Assembly (NCBI RefSeq): GCF_020215665.1
Contig: NZ_CP084061.1
Coordinates: forward strand, 2,264,001-2,328,000
DNA: 64,000 bases
Source of the DNA: Blautia parvula
Lineage (GTDB): Bacteria > Bacillota > Clostridia > Lachnospirales > Lachnospiraceae
Direction: 5' to 3'
Shown here: positions 52,418-61,574 of the stretch, piece by piece
Position numbering within the stretch: position 1 is the first letter of the stretch
Layout: each line of letters starts with the position of its first letter
Made by a program: the position numbers and the translations under genes
Notes under the pieces: model-generated
What the model saw: only the letters and a program-made list of their open reading frames with translations
Database searches by the model: none
Told to the model about the DNA's origin: nothing

Positions 52418-53461
52418 CTATCGTACAATCAGATACTTATCCTGCAGATCCGTGACAGCTCCCACAATACCAGCCTTCAAAGGGTACCCTGCCTCTGCAA
52501 GCCTTACAAGCACGTTTTCCGCATCCTCCCTTTTCAGACTCACCAGAAGCCCTCCTGAAGTCTGGGGATCAAAGACCAGATCCTCCATCGTCTCATCCAC
52601 CTGTTCCTCCAGCCTTACATCCTTCTTATTAAACGCCTTATTTCTGTAAGTTCCCTCCGGAACCAGCCCCATAGAGGCATAAAAAAGAGCATCCGGCAGC
52701 ACTTCCAGCTTATCTGTCTGGATCACAAGCGATTTCCCGCTTGCTCTTGCAGTCTCCAGAGCATGACCGGTCAGTCCGAACCCTGTCACATCCGTACAGC
52801 TATGCACCTCGACATCCCTGAGCGCTTCCATAGCCATCTTATTCAGGCAGCTCATACTCTCAACAGCCTTCCTCTCCGCCTCCTCGGAAGCCATTCCCGC
52901 CTTCACAGCCGTATTGATCAGTCCCACACCCAGAGGTTTTGTCAAAAGCAGCACATCCCCCGTCCTTGCTCCCCCGTTCTTCCAAATCCTGTCCGGCTTC
53001 ACAAACCCGGAGACACAAAGCCCATACTTCGGCTCCTCATCATTGATCGAGTGCCCGCCTGCCAGCACAGCCCCTGCCTCCTTCACCTTAGAAGCCCCGC
53101 CTGCCAGAATCTCCCCCAGCACCTCAGCTCCCAGACAATTAGGAAACGCAACCACATTCAAAGCAAGCCGCGGCTCCCCGCCCATTGCATACACATCACT
53201 GAGCGCATTTGCCGCTGCGATCTGCCCAAACGTAAACGGATCATCCACCATAGGCGGAAAAAAATCCACGGTCTGTATCAAAGCCACTTCATCCGACACC
53301 CGATACACCGCCGCATCATCCGCCGTCTCAACCCCAACCATCAATCTATCATCCTTGGCCGCAGGCAGCCTCCCCACCACCTCCGCCAAAATCCCCGGCC
53401 CAATCTTAGCCGCACACCCCGCACTCTTAGAAAACTCCGTCAACTTCACCCCAACACTCAT
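52418..53461 (-). CDS. selD: Selenide, water dikinase
   Basis: 347 residues. Makes selenophosphate from selenide and ATP. Active-site segment SAGCAAKIGP has Cys16 and the conserved Lys, so this is a cysteine form with no selenocysteine. Further motifs: ALIQTVDFFPPMVDDPFTFG, DVYAMGGEP and LAGGHSINDEEP (ATP and metal binding), then TDVTGFGLTGHAL. No selA, selB or selC gene lies in the window; use in tRNA modification or a cofactor cannot be judged here. Confidence 0.95.
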   Translation of the reverse strand: MSVGVKLTEFSKSAGCAAKIGPGILAEVVGRLPAAKDDRLMVGVETADDAAVYRVSDEVALIQTVDFFPPMVDDPFTFGQIAAANALSDVYAMGGEPRLALNVVAFPNCLGAEVLGEILAGGASKVKEAGAVLAGGHSINDEEPKYGLCVSGFVKPDRIWKNGGARTGDVLLLTKPLGVGLINTAVKAGMASEEAERKAVESMSCLNKMAMEALRDVEVHSCTDVTGFGLTGHALETARASGKSLVIQTDKLEVLPDALFYASMGLVPEGTYRNKAFNKKDVRLEEQVDETMEDLVFDPQTSGGLLVSLKREDAENVLVRLAEAGYPLKAGIVGAVTDLQDKYLIVR

Positions 53462-53586
53462 AATAATCTCCTATCCAAACACATCTCTCTCAACCTACCC
53501 TATCTCTTTCTAACTCAAAATTCAAAATATCCATAACAAAGGCTACCGTTTACTTTACCCACAAAACCGTGGGATACCAGCCACCA

Positions 53587-53804
53587 GGGAAGCAGGCGGT
53601 GAGCGGAGGGCAGCCGGGGCAGAGGGTATCAGGCAGGCGGTGTTTCGCGGAGCGGGCGGAAGATCCACCTGCCCCAGACACTTAGCGAAGAGCCCTAAGG
53701 CGATGAGCTTAGTGACTGGGAGCAGGTTAGCTTCCACCCAGCGGAGTGCTCCGCCTGCCTGATACCCTCTGCCCCGGCTGCCCTCCGCTCACCGCCTGTT
53801 TCCC
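53587..53804 (+). repeat. Long-hairpin element, copy 2 (structured RNA candidate)
   Basis: Arms at 53587-53640 and 53751-53804 pair over 54 bp with one G-T wobble. Core: AGATCCACCTGCCCCAG, CACTTAGCGAAGAG, CCCTAAGG, CGATGAGCTTAGTG, CTGGGAGCAGGTTAGC. It begins 24 bases past the xth stop and fills most of the 53462-53827 gap. The arms share no sequence with copies 1 or 3. Confidence 0.82.
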
Positions 53805-53827
53805 GTCCGCCCTATCCCCCCCTTATT

Positions 53828-54583
53828 TTACATATCTATAACCACCTCCACCGGACAATGATCCGACCCCAAAACCTCCGTATGAATCCCCCCAGAAACC
53901 AACTTCTCCTCCAACCTCCGCGAAACGCAGAAATAATCAATCCTCCACCCCGCATTTTTCTCCCTGGCCTTAAACCGATAAGACCACCAGGAATAAATCC
54001 CTGTCTCCTCCGGATAAAAATACCGAAAACTATCCGTAAACCCAGCCTCCAGAAGCTCCGTAAACTTACCCCTCTCCTCATCCGTAAATCCGGCATTATG
54101 CCTGTTCGTCTTAGGATTCTTCAGATCGATCTCCTTATGCGCCACATTCAGATCCCCGCACATAACAACCGGCTTCTTCTCATCCAGCTTCAAGAGATAC
54201 TCCCTAAACGCATCCTCCCACTCCATTCTATAAGAAAGCCTTGCCAGTTCATTCTGTGAATTCGGCGTATAACAGGTCACAAGATAAAAATCCTCATACT
54301 CCAGAGTGATCACCCTGCCCTCCTGGTCATGCTCCAAGATCCCGATTCCGTAAGCCACGGAAACCGGCTTCTTCCTGGCAAAAATCGCCGTCCCGGAATA
54401 CCCTTTCTTCACCGCATAATTCCAATATGCATAATACCCCTCCGGCGCAAAATCAATCTGCCCCTCCTGAAGCTTCGTCTCCTGCAGACAGAAAAAGTCC
54501 GCGTCCACAGCCTCAAAATACTCTATAAATCCCTTCTGAACACAAGCCCGCAGGCCATTCACATTCCATGATATAAATTTCAT
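53828..54583 (-). CDS. xth: Exodeoxyribonuclease III / AP endonuclease
   Basis: 251 residues of the EEP fold. Begins [19 protein letters not shown], with the metal Glu in [11 protein letters not shown]. Also [25 protein letters not shown], a [10 protein letters not shown] segment and the terminal [11 protein letters not shown]. Repairs abasic sites and 3' blocks. It follows the DNA glycosylase gene by 20 bases: a glycosylase and AP-endonuclease repair pair. Confidence 0.95.
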   Translation of the reverse strand: MKFISWNVNGLRACVQKGFIEYFEAVDADFFCLQETKLQEGQIDFAPEGYYAYWNYAVKKGYSGTAIFARKKPVSVAYGIGILEHDQEGRVITLEYEDFYLVTCYTPNSQNELARLSYRMEWEDAFREYLLKLDEKKPVVMCGDLNVAHKEIDLKNPKTNRHNAGFTDEERGKFTELLEAGFTDSFRYFYPEETGIYSWWSYRFKAREKNAGWRIDYFCVSRRLEEKLVSGGIHTEVLGSDHCPVEVVIDM

Positions 54584-54603
54584 ATATTTCTCCTCTCTGT
54601 CCC

Positions 54604-55104
54604 TTACAGATATTTTAAAATCTCCCGGTAAGCTTCCAGGATCGCTTCATATTTCATACCGCAGTTTGCCGGGCTGGTAGACGGAAGCTGTATAACCGGC
54701 ACCCCTGTATACGGCTCACAATACTTCCGGTAAAGTGCCGCCGCCTTCTGGCCAGTGGCAAAGACAGCCTGTACAGGTGCCGCATCCAGCACAAGAGACA
54801 TATCATTGGCCCTGGGATTTTTAATACTCCCATCCTCCGCCCCGCGTATTTCACAGCTTTCCAGCACGTCCCACACGGCAACCTTATGAGCCAGAAGCAT
54901 ATTCTTCTTCTCCTCTGTCGTCACTGGAGTCTCCTCACCCAGCACCTCTCCCATCACTTTCCAGAACCGGTTTCTGGGATGCCCGTAGTAAAATCCTTCC
55001 TCTCTGGATTTCGGAGAAGGCATGGTCCCCAGCAGCAAAACCCTGGAACTGCTGTCATAAACCGGCGCAAATGTATGCTTCACATATTCTGTCTGATTTT
55101 TCAT
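54604..55104 (-). CDS. DNA-deoxyinosine/uracil-type glycosylase (UDG superfamily)
   Basis: 166 residues. [23 protein letters not shown] near residue 30 is the family motif I region of the MUG/HDG branch; [14 protein letters not shown] and [11 protein letters not shown] follow (motif II). These enzymes remove deaminated bases such as hypoxanthine or uracil. Start at MKNQTEY, 9 bases after GAGGAG. In one transcript with xth. Confidence 0.85.
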   Translation of the reverse strand: MKNQTEYVKHTFAPVYDSSSRVLLLGTMPSPKSREEGFYYGHPRNRFWKVMGEVLGEETPVTTEEKKNMLLAHKVAVWDVLESCEIRGAEDGSIKNPRANDMSLVLDAAPVQAVFATGQKAAALYRKYCEPYTGVPVIQLPSTSPANCGMKYEAILEAYREILKYL

Positions 55105-55200
55105 GGACCCACTCCTCAAATTGTAGAATTTTACTTCTTTCGTCCCCATTATACACTATTTTTTCTCTCCTGCGAAGTAAAAAAAGTTGGCAAAACGACT

Positions 55201-55229
55201 TTACGAACGCTGTCCTATGAGTATATAAT
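55201..55229 (+). promoter_or_regulatory. Promoter of the purF-like gene
   Basis: TTACGA (55201-55206), 17 bases, TATAAT (55224-55229). Predicted start near 55236. Confidence 0.6.
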
Positions 55230-55232
55230 AAA

Positions 55233-55319
55233 GACTGCATCGGAAAAACCGCAGAAAGCTACACACAGCGTAACTGTGAAGGTACTGAACAGTTACCACA
55301 CAGCATGCTTTCTGTAGTC
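55233..55319 (+). promoter_or_regulatory. Structured leader of the purF-like gene
   Basis: Nested complementary pairs: GACT/AGTC, CAGAAAGC (55252-55259)/GCTTTCTG (55307-55314) and GTAACTGT (55270-55277)/ACAGTTAC (55289-55296). It occupies most of the ~120-nt leader and ends 37 bases before the ATG. No known riboswitch consensus recognised; the CTGAACAGTTAC part resembles the end of repeat R2. Confidence 0.45.
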
Positions 55320-55356
55320 ACATTAACAGAATTCTTATGAAAAAGGAGAAAAATCA

Positions 55357-56772
55357 ATGGGTGGAATATTTGGAGTAGCTTCTAAATCCAGCTGCACTCT
55401 GGATTTGTTTTTCGGAACAGACTATCATTCTCATCTAGGCACAAGAAGAGGCGGTTTGGCAGTCTATGGACCAAATGGATTCAACCGTTCGATTCACAAT
55501 ATCGAAAATACCCCTTTCCGTACCAAATTCGACGGAGACTTAAACGAACTGGAGGGAAACCTGGGTATTGGCTGTATCTCTGACAATGAGCCGCAGCCGC
55601 TTTTAGTACAGTCACATCTGGGCAGCTTCGCCATCACTACCGTGGGAAAAATCAACAATATGGATGAACTTGTGGATATTTCCTATAAAAACGGATGCAC
55701 ACATTTCCTGGAAATGAGCGGCGGAAGCATCAACCCAACCGAGATGGTGGCGTCCCTGATCAACCAGAAATCCACCATTGTGGAAGGTATACAGTATGTG
55801 CAGGAGCTTGTGGACGGTTCCATGACTCTGCTTCTGCTCACCCCGAAAGGAATCTATGCCGCGCGTGACCGTGTAGGCCGTACCCCTGTCATCCTGGGCA
55901 GAAAAGAGGATGCGTTCTGCGCGTCTTTTGAAAGCTTTGCTTTCTTCAACCTGGGATACGAAACCTATCGTGAACTCGGACCTGGCGAGGTTGTATTCCT
56001 CACCCCGGAAAGCGCTGAAACTTTAGTAAAACCCCGGGAAGAAATGAAAATCTGTTCCTTCCTGTGGGTATACTACGGCTATCCCACCTCTACCTATGAA
56101 GGCATAAATGTAGAGGAAATGCGCTACGAGTGCGGCAAAAAGCTGGCACAGCGCGATGCCCAGAGAGAAAATGTGAAGCCAGACCTGGTTGCCGGCGTTC
56201 CTGACTCCGGTATCGCCCATGCGATCGGCTACGCCAATGAATCCGGCATTCCTTTCTCCCGCCCGTTTATCAAATATACACCGACCTGGCCCCGCTCCTT
56301 CATGCCGACTCAGCAGAGCCAGAGAAACCTCATCGCGCGCATGAAGCTGATTCCGGTGGAAGCGCTGATAAAAAACAAGAGCCTGCTGCTGATCGACGAC
56401 TCCATCGTCCGCGGAACACAGCTTCGCGAGACAACTGAATTTTTATACAGCAGCGGAGCCAAAGAAGTTCACATCCGTCCGGCCTGCCCACCGCTTCTGT
56501 TCGGCTGCCCGTACCTGAACTTCTCACGTTCCAAATCCGAAATGGATCTGATCACCCGCCGCATTATTGCGGACCGGGAGGGAGACAATGTCTCCGAGGA
56601 AGTGCTTGCTGATTACGCCAACCCCGATTCCACCAACTATAAAGAAATGCTGGAGGAGATCGGCAGACAGCTTAACTTCACAACACTCCACTATCACCGT
56701 CTGGATGATCTGACAACTTCCATCGGACTGAGCCCGTGCAAAATGTGTACCCACTGCTTTGACGGCAAATAA
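55357..56772 (+). CDS. PurF paralogue with inactive glutaminase domain
   Basis: 471 residues with the amidophosphoribosyltransferase layout. The N-terminal glutaminase domain is degenerate: PurF starts (after processing) with Cys in CGxFGI, here GGIFGV; HRGQ is TRRGG and the HNGN oxyanion motif is TVGKINN. The phosphoribosyltransferase half is intact (PDSGIAHAIGYA; LLIDDSIVRGTQL), and the Fe-S cysteines are kept (KICSF, FGCPYL, CKMC). It could use ammonia, act on another substrate or be regulatory. Placed alone, far from other pur genes except purL. Confidence 0.85.
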   Translation: MGGIFGVASKSSCTLDLFFGTDYHSHLGTRRGGLAVYGPNGFNRSIHNIENTPFRTKFDGDLNELEGNLGIGCISDNEPQPLLVQSHLGSFAITTVGKINNMDELVDISYKNGCTHFLEMSGGSINPTEMVASLINQKSTIVEGIQYVQELVDGSMTLLLLTPKGIYAARDRVGRTPVILGRKEDAFCASFESFAFFNLGYETYRELGPGEVVFLTPESAETLVKPREEMKICSFLWVYYGYPTSTYEGINVEEMRYECGKKLAQRDAQRENVKPDLVAGVPDSGIAHAIGYANESGIPFSRPFIKYTPTWPRSFMPTQQSQRNLIARMKLIPVEALIKNKSLLLIDDSIVRGTQLRETTEFLYSSGAKEVHIRPACPPLLFGCPYLNFSRSKSEMDLITRRIIADREGDNVSEEVLADYANPDSTNYKEMLEEIGRQLNFTTLHYHRLDDLTTSIGLSPCKMCTHCFDGK

Positions 56773-56787
56773 TTACACAAGAAAATA

Positions 56788-56862
56788 AAAGGCAGCCAGG
56801 TTTGAAGCGCCCCCAAAAAAGTCAGACTTTTTTGGGGCCATTCAAACCGAGCTGCCCTTTTT
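56788..56862. terminator. Large bidirectional terminator
   Basis: Three stacked stems: AAGGCAGC/GCTGCCCTT, GGTTTGAA/TTCAAACC and CCCCAAAAAAGTC/GACTTTTTTGGGG. Lies between the convergent purF-like and sugar isomerase genes. Confidence 0.85.
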
Positions 56863-56872
56863 ATCATAAATT

Positions 56873-57619
56873 TCACAAAACCTGAAGCGCCGAAACAGAC
56901 TGCAGCACATCTTTTTTCCCGCTGCATTCCACTGTAAAAGACACCTCCGGATTATTCCTCTTCACAATTCCGATAACCTCTCTATAATCCAGATTTCCTC
57001 TTCCCAGTCCCATGTGTGTATCCCTGTCTCCCAGATTATCATGCACATGCATATGCCTGATATAACTGCCAAACAATTCCGCCCACGCAGCGGCCGGCAT
57101 CTCCGAATAACAATGAGCATGCCCTATATCCAGACAAATCCCAAAATCAGGATGATCCACCTTACGGGCCACTTCCAGAATCGGTTCTGCCTCCCTGTCA
57201 AACACATTTTCCATCACGATCTGAATTCCATCCCGGCCATCCAGAAACCGTTTATAAAACTCAGCCACCCTGTCAGCCCATCCTATGAGCAGATACACAT
57301 CCGGCACATAACAGGTATGGAACACCAGCTTCTCAGCCCCCAGCCTTTCTGCCGCCTGATACGCCTGCTCATACCGTTTCCTGGTAGCATCCAGGACCAG
57401 CGAATCAAACGCCATGGGATTCAGATCCAGAAAAGGCCCATGAAGCACCAGCTTCCCGCACCCCATTTCCTCCAGCCTCTTTTCATAACTGTCAATCTTC
57501 TCCTCCAGACGGTCCAGATTCTCGGAGATTGAAAACTCAATACTCTCAACTCCGGCCCCTGTCCTCTCTATCACATCTCTCATATCCACATCGTCCAGCA
57601 AATGACTCACATAAATCAT
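56873..57619 (-). CDS. Sugar phosphate isomerase/epimerase-like TIM barrel
   Basis: 248 residues of the AP-endonuclease-2 superfamily. LVLHGPFLDLNP near residue 58, VFHTCYVPD near 100, IVMENVFDREAEP near 133 and CLDIGHAHCYSE near 165 supply the metal ligands, with IRHMHVHDN near 190. Could be an isomerase, epimerase or endonuclease IV relative; substrate unknown. Single gene. Confidence 0.85.
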   Translation of the reverse strand: MIYVSHLLDDVDMRDVIERTGAGVESIEFSISENLDRLEEKIDSYEKRLEEMGCGKLVLHGPFLDLNPMAFDSLVLDATRKRYEQAYQAAERLGAEKLVFHTCYVPDVYLLIGWADRVAEFYKRFLDGRDGIQIVMENVFDREAEPILEVARKVDHPDFGICLDIGHAHCYSEMPAAAWAELFGSYIRHMHVHDNLGDRDTHMGLGRGNLDYREVIGIVKRNNPEVSFTVECSGKKDVLQSVSALQVL

Positions 57620-57832
57620 ATTTCACCCACCCAGTTTCATAATCCATTTTTCACAATCTATCCTTCATAATACCACAAATCCCATCATAAATCTCCCCTT
57701 TCCAAACATTTTTCCCACCTTATCCTCCCTATTCTTTCCGGGCTTTCTTTTCCAGACTTTCCTCCCAAAACCGTTCCTTTACCCTCAAACGCCATCCGCA
57801 GCTACCTCTTTCCGTCCCCTTTAAAAAAACAG

Positions 57833-58012
57833 CCGGACCTGGCCGCAGGCTTCCCTGTACGGACGTTTAAGAGCGGTAGAGAATCTTACAAGATCCATGC
57901 GTTAGCAAGCACTTAGTGAAGAGCCCTAAGGCGATGAACTTAGTGCGGCTTACGCATTAGCTTGGAAGTTCTCTGCTCTCGCCCGTACAGGGAAGCCTGT
58001 GGTCAGGTCCGG
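57833..58012 (+). repeat. Long-hairpin element, copy 3 (structured RNA candidate)
   Basis: Outer arms 57833-57862 and 57983-58012 pair over 30 bp with two G-T wobbles; more pairing follows (AGAGAA/TTCTCT, CAAG/CTTG). Core: AGATCCATGCGTTAGCAAG, CACTTAGTGAAGAG, CCCTAAGG, CGATGAACTTAGTG, TACGCATTAGC. The inner stem TGCGT/ACGCA replaces CCTGC/GCAGG of copies 1 and 2, a compensated change. Lies in the 57620-58102 gap; the rest of that gap is pyrimidine-rich with nothing recognised. Confidence 0.8.
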
Positions 58013-58072
58013 CGTCCGGAATAAGCCTTATAGACTACAGTCCTACACTGATTTTTCAAAAAATCTCACAAA

Positions 58073-58098
58073 AAAAGGACCGCCTAAGCAGTCCTTTT
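58073..58098 (-). terminator. Terminator of the yitT-like gene
   Basis: AAAAGGAC/GTCCTTTT around 10 bases, followed on the minus strand by seven T. Confidence 0.8.
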
Positions 58099-58102
58099 CC
58101 TA

Positions 58103-58969
58103 TCAATAATCCGTCTTCTGATAAAAATGCCCTTCCAGAAAATCTGTCTTGATCACATTAATAAACGCCTTCGGATCCGCCTTCCGCACCCTGGTCACCA
58201 GCACCTTCGCCTCCGCGCTGGAAACCACGGAATACAGCATCTTCCGGCCTTCATTAGAATAACACCCGGTAGCCGCAAACTCCGTCGCGCTGTGATTTGT
58301 CACCTCATAAATCTCCTGGTACACTGCATCCGGACAATCCGTAACAATAAACAGCGTCTCCTTCTTATACGCCGTATGCAGCATATGAATGATCTGTGTG
58401 GATGTAAACTGGAAAATAATAGAATAAAGTGCCTTATCCCATCCAAACAGAATACCCGCGATCACCAGCACACATCCATTACCGAGTAAAATGAAATTCC
58501 AGACATCCTTATTTTTCTTTTCCGCAAAATAAATAGCAATAAAATCAGTACCACCGCCGCTGGTTCCGCCCATTAAACAAAGGCTCACAGCAAAACCATT
58601 TATAAGCCCGCCGAATACAGCGATCAAAAGAATGTCCTGTGTGATCGGCTGGGAGGGGATGATATCGGTAAGAATACTGGTCAATACTATGATCATCGCA
58701 GAACTTACAGTGAATTTCTTACCGATCGCTTTGAAACATACAATTGTCGGTACAGCGTTCAATAACAGATTGACCAGAGTAAACGGCAGTGCAATTCCCA
58801 GAAACCGTTGAAAAACAGTCTGGATCAACAAAGTCACCCCGTTGAAACCACCCGGATACAATCCTCCCGCTCTGACAAATGTCTTGATATTAACAGCCAT
58901 AATGATAGCTCCGGCAAGGCCAAACACTACTCGTTTAGCTTCTTTTTTTATATCAATATTCGCTTTCAT
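58103..58969 (-). CDS. YitT family membrane protein
   Basis: 288 residues. Five or six membrane segments (DUF161; GLYPGGFNGVTLLIQTVF; GGLINGFAVSLCLMGGTSGGGTDFIAIYF), then a cytoplasmic DUF2179 domain from ~210 (ETLFIVTDCPDAVYQEIYE). Function of the family is unsettled. It starts 20 bases after the ddh stop in the same transcript. Confidence 0.92.
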   Translation of the reverse strand: MKANIDIKKEAKRVVFGLAGAIIMAVNIKTFVRAGGLYPGGFNGVTLLIQTVFQRFLGIALPFTLVNLLLNAVPTIVCFKAIGKKFTVSSAMIIVLTSILTDIIPSQPITQDILLIAVFGGLINGFAVSLCLMGGTSGGGTDFIAIYFAEKKNKDVWNFILLGNGCVLVIAGILFGWDKALYSIIFQFTSTQIIHMLHTAYKKETLFIVTDCPDAVYQEIYEVTNHSATEFAATGCYSNEGRKMLYSVVSSAEAKVLVTRVRKADPKAFINVIKTDFLEGHFYQKTDY

Positions 58970-58988
58970 TTTTCCTCATCTGCTGACC

Positions 58989-59975
58989 TTACAGCATGTG
59001 TTTCCGAAGTTCCTCCGGAGATTTTACAGTTAAATAAGCCGGTGCAATATCGAAGACGGTCCTGCATCCGCTCTGTCCTTCCCTGTTCAGACGGTATGCC
59101 GCCCTTGCGTAAGCCACAATAACAGAGGATGTGAACTCCGGGTTGGAATCCAGCTTCAGGCTGTATTCGATCACATGACTGTGCTCCTTCTCCCATCCCG
59201 TCTTTCCTGTACGAATCACAAATCCACCGTGGGGAAGACCTGCATGCTCTGCCTTCATCTGCTCTTCGCTGATAAAATGCACGGTTGTCTCATACTCGTC
59301 AAAGTAATTCGGCATGGTCTTGATCTTTTTTTCAATCTTCTCTCTATCTGCGCCCTCTTCTGCAACAACGAACACCTCACGGGTATGCTTTTCACCTGTT
59401 GTGAGTGTGGGGTTCTCTCCGTTTCTGACTGCTGTAAGCGCTTTTTCCACAGGAATGGTATACTGTCTTGCATCCACAACGCCCTCAATCCTTCTGACTG
59501 CATCGGAATGTCCCTGGCTGACGCCTTTTCCCCAGAACGTGTAATCCGTTCCCTCCGGCAGAATGGCATTGGCATACAGACGGTTCAAAGAGAACATTCC
59601 CGGGTCCCAGCCAACAGAGATCAGGCCGATTTTCCCGCTCTTCTTTGCCGCTGCGTCCACATCCGCAAAATGCTCCGGTATTTTTGCATGAGTATCAAAG
59701 CTGTCCACCACGTTGAAATACTGTGCAAACTCAGGTGTCTGCTTCGGTAAATCCGTCGCGCTTCCGCCGCACAGAATCAGAACGTCGATCTCGTCCTTCA
59801 TCTTCACAGCTTCATCCACATGATAAACCTTTGCAGTCTCTGTCATGATATGGACATCTGCAGGATTACGGCGTGTAAAAACAGCAGCCAGTTCCATATC
59901 CGGGTTCTGCTTCACTGCGCATTCCACTCCGCGTCCCAGATTACCATAGCCTAAAATTCCGATTCTTATACTCAT
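58989..59975 (-). CDS. ddh: meso-Diaminopimelate dehydrogenase
   Basis: 328 residues. NADP-binding GILGYGNLGRGVE at the N terminus, CGGSATDLPKQTP near residue 90, and the substrate region VGWDPGMFSLNRLYANAILPEG near 142 with GVSQGHSDAVRRIEGV following. Reductive amination makes meso-DAP in one step for lysine and peptidoglycan. GGAGAGG before the ATG. Confidence 0.96.
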   Translation of the reverse strand: MSIRIGILGYGNLGRGVECAVKQNPDMELAAVFTRRNPADVHIMTETAKVYHVDEAVKMKDEIDVLILCGGSATDLPKQTPEFAQYFNVVDSFDTHAKIPEHFADVDAAAKKSGKIGLISVGWDPGMFSLNRLYANAILPEGTDYTFWGKGVSQGHSDAVRRIEGVVDARQYTIPVEKALTAVRNGENPTLTTGEKHTREVFVVAEEGADREKIEKKIKTMPNYFDEYETTVHFISEEQMKAEHAGLPHGGFVIRTGKTGWEKEHSHVIEYSLKLDSNPEFTSSVIVAYARAAYRLNREGQSGCRTVFDIAPAYLTVKSPEELRKHML

Positions 59976-60075
59976 CCTTTACCTCTCCTGTCAATTTTTC
60001 TTATAGTGTTTCCCTTTTTCGTCCCACTAAGTATAACAAATTCCCTTTTTCACTTCAACCTGCAAAATTCATAAA

Positions 60076-61413
60076 TCAACCGATCCCACCGTAAAAAATT
60101 CCTAAAATATATACAACAAAAGTCAGTCCCACAAAGAGATATTTCGTGGCAGGCTCAAACCATTTTCCCAGCTTTCCGGCCCGTCCCATCTGCACCTGCT
60201 CCCTGGCAAATCCCCTGGGTGCGACCCAGAAAAACATCACCGCCGCCAAAAGCGCTCCCAAAGGAATGATATAGATGGACACCACATCCATCCAGACACT
60301 GACCATATCAGCGCTTTCAATAAAAACACCCACGGCTGCCGCTGCAAACGCAGTAATGACAACCGCCATCTTCCTGGAAAGCCCAAACTGTGCCTGAAGC
60401 GCTTCGATAGGCGTTTCAAACAGATTCATCAGGGAAGTCACAGCCGCAAACAACACAGCCACAAAAAATACCACTGCGAATACCTTTCCAAACGGCATCT
60501 GCCGGAACACCTCCGGCAATGTAATAAACATGAGCGGCGGTCCTGCGGATACATCAAGCCCAAAGGCAAAGACCGCGGGAATCACCACCAGTCCTGCAAG
60601 GATTGCCGCGCAGGTGTCAAAAAACGCCACATTTCTGGCGCTCCCCACCACATCCACATCCTTTGACAGGTAGCTGCCGTATACCAGAGTGCCGGAACCT
60701 GCCAAAGATAAGGAAAAGAATGCCTGCCCAAGGGCAAACACCCATGTTTTCGGCTGCGTCAGGTATTCCCATTTCGGCACAAAGAGATACCTGTACCCTT
60801 CCCCCGCATTTCCCAGTGTCAGCACACGCACCATGAGAAACAAAAAGAATACAAAGAACAGCGGCATCATGATCTTGTTCATTTTCTCGATTCCCTTGGA
60901 GACGCCAAGAGCCATAATAAGGAATGTCACAGCCAGACCGGCCATATGCCATCCCACGCTTCCAAAGTCACCTGCTATCTCCCCAAAATAAGCGGAGACA
61001 TCCGCGGCATGGAACATACTCCCGGAAAGTGATCCCCACAGAAAACGCAGAAACCAGCCAACCACCACAGAGTAACCGATGCCGATGGCCAGTGAGCCAA
61101 GGACCGGGATCATGCCGATCAGCCTCCCGCCCTTCCATCCGCGCATCTCCATCACTTTCCCAAAAGCCCCCAAAGGCCCGGTCCCCATGGCGCGCCCAAA
61201 GGCCATCTCCCCCACCACACCGGAGAAACCGAGAATCGCCACGAAAATGAAATAGGGAATCAGGAAAGCCGCACCGCCGTACTGCCCGGTCCGGTAGGGA
61301 AACATCCATATATTTCCCATCCCCACCGCGGAACCTACACATGCCACAATAAAACCAAATTTTGAACGGAAAGCATCCCTGGTCTGGACAGTTCCCGCTG
61401 AATCCTTTTTCAT
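60076..61413 (-). CDS. Sodium-dependent NSS/SNF family symporter
   Basis: 445 residues, about 11-12 membrane segments. The unwound first helix with sodium and substrate contacts is VACVGSAVGMGNIWMFPY near residue 27. Also GYSVVVGWFLRFLWG and FALGQAFFSLSLAGSGTLVYGSYL (helix 6). Bacterial members (LeuT, TnaT, MhsT) import amino acids. Monocistronic; ligand unknown. Confidence 0.94.
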   Translation of the reverse strand: MKKDSAGTVQTRDAFRSKFGFIVACVGSAVGMGNIWMFPYRTGQYGGAAFLIPYFIFVAILGFSGVVGEMAFGRAMGTGPLGAFGKVMEMRGWKGGRLIGMIPVLGSLAIGIGYSVVVGWFLRFLWGSLSGSMFHAADVSAYFGEIAGDFGSVGWHMAGLAVTFLIMALGVSKGIEKMNKIMMPLFFVFFLFLMVRVLTLGNAGEGYRYLFVPKWEYLTQPKTWVFALGQAFFSLSLAGSGTLVYGSYLSKDVDVVGSARNVAFFDTCAAILAGLVVIPAVFAFGLDVSAGPPLMFITLPEVFRQMPFGKVFAVVFFVAVLFAAVTSLMNLFETPIEALQAQFGLSRKMAVVITAFAAAAVGVFIESADMVSVWMDVVSIYIIPLGALLAAVMFFWVAPRGFAREQVQMGRAGKLGKWFEPATKYLFVGLTFVVYILGIFYGGIG

Positions 61414-61518
61414 ATTTTATCCCATCCTTTTATGTAAAATTAAGTCCTTTCAAAGGATAGCACACAACGCATGTACTGTCCACATATTCCAGCCCTCCAC
61501 GCCCTGTTTGCAAAAAAT

Positions 61519-61553
61519 GCCGGCTCTGTACCATAAATGATACAGAACCGGCC
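61519..61553 (-). terminator. Terminator of the GH4/PfkB operon
   Basis: Long arms GCCGG-CTGTA-CAT and ATG-TACAG-CCGGC, followed on the minus strand by ATTTTTT. Lies 22 bases past the kinase stop. Confidence 0.8.
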
Positions 61554-61574
61554 AAATACCTGTCCGCAGTTTTC

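Noticed and set aside
52418-53461. Selenocysteine in SelD
   Set aside because: The active-site codon is Cys (SAGCAAK) and there is no in-frame TGA.
53587-53804. The long palindrome as a simple intrinsic terminator
   Set aside because: Arms of 54 bp, a conserved complex loop and no adjacent T run do not fit a terminator, though it may also stop transcription.
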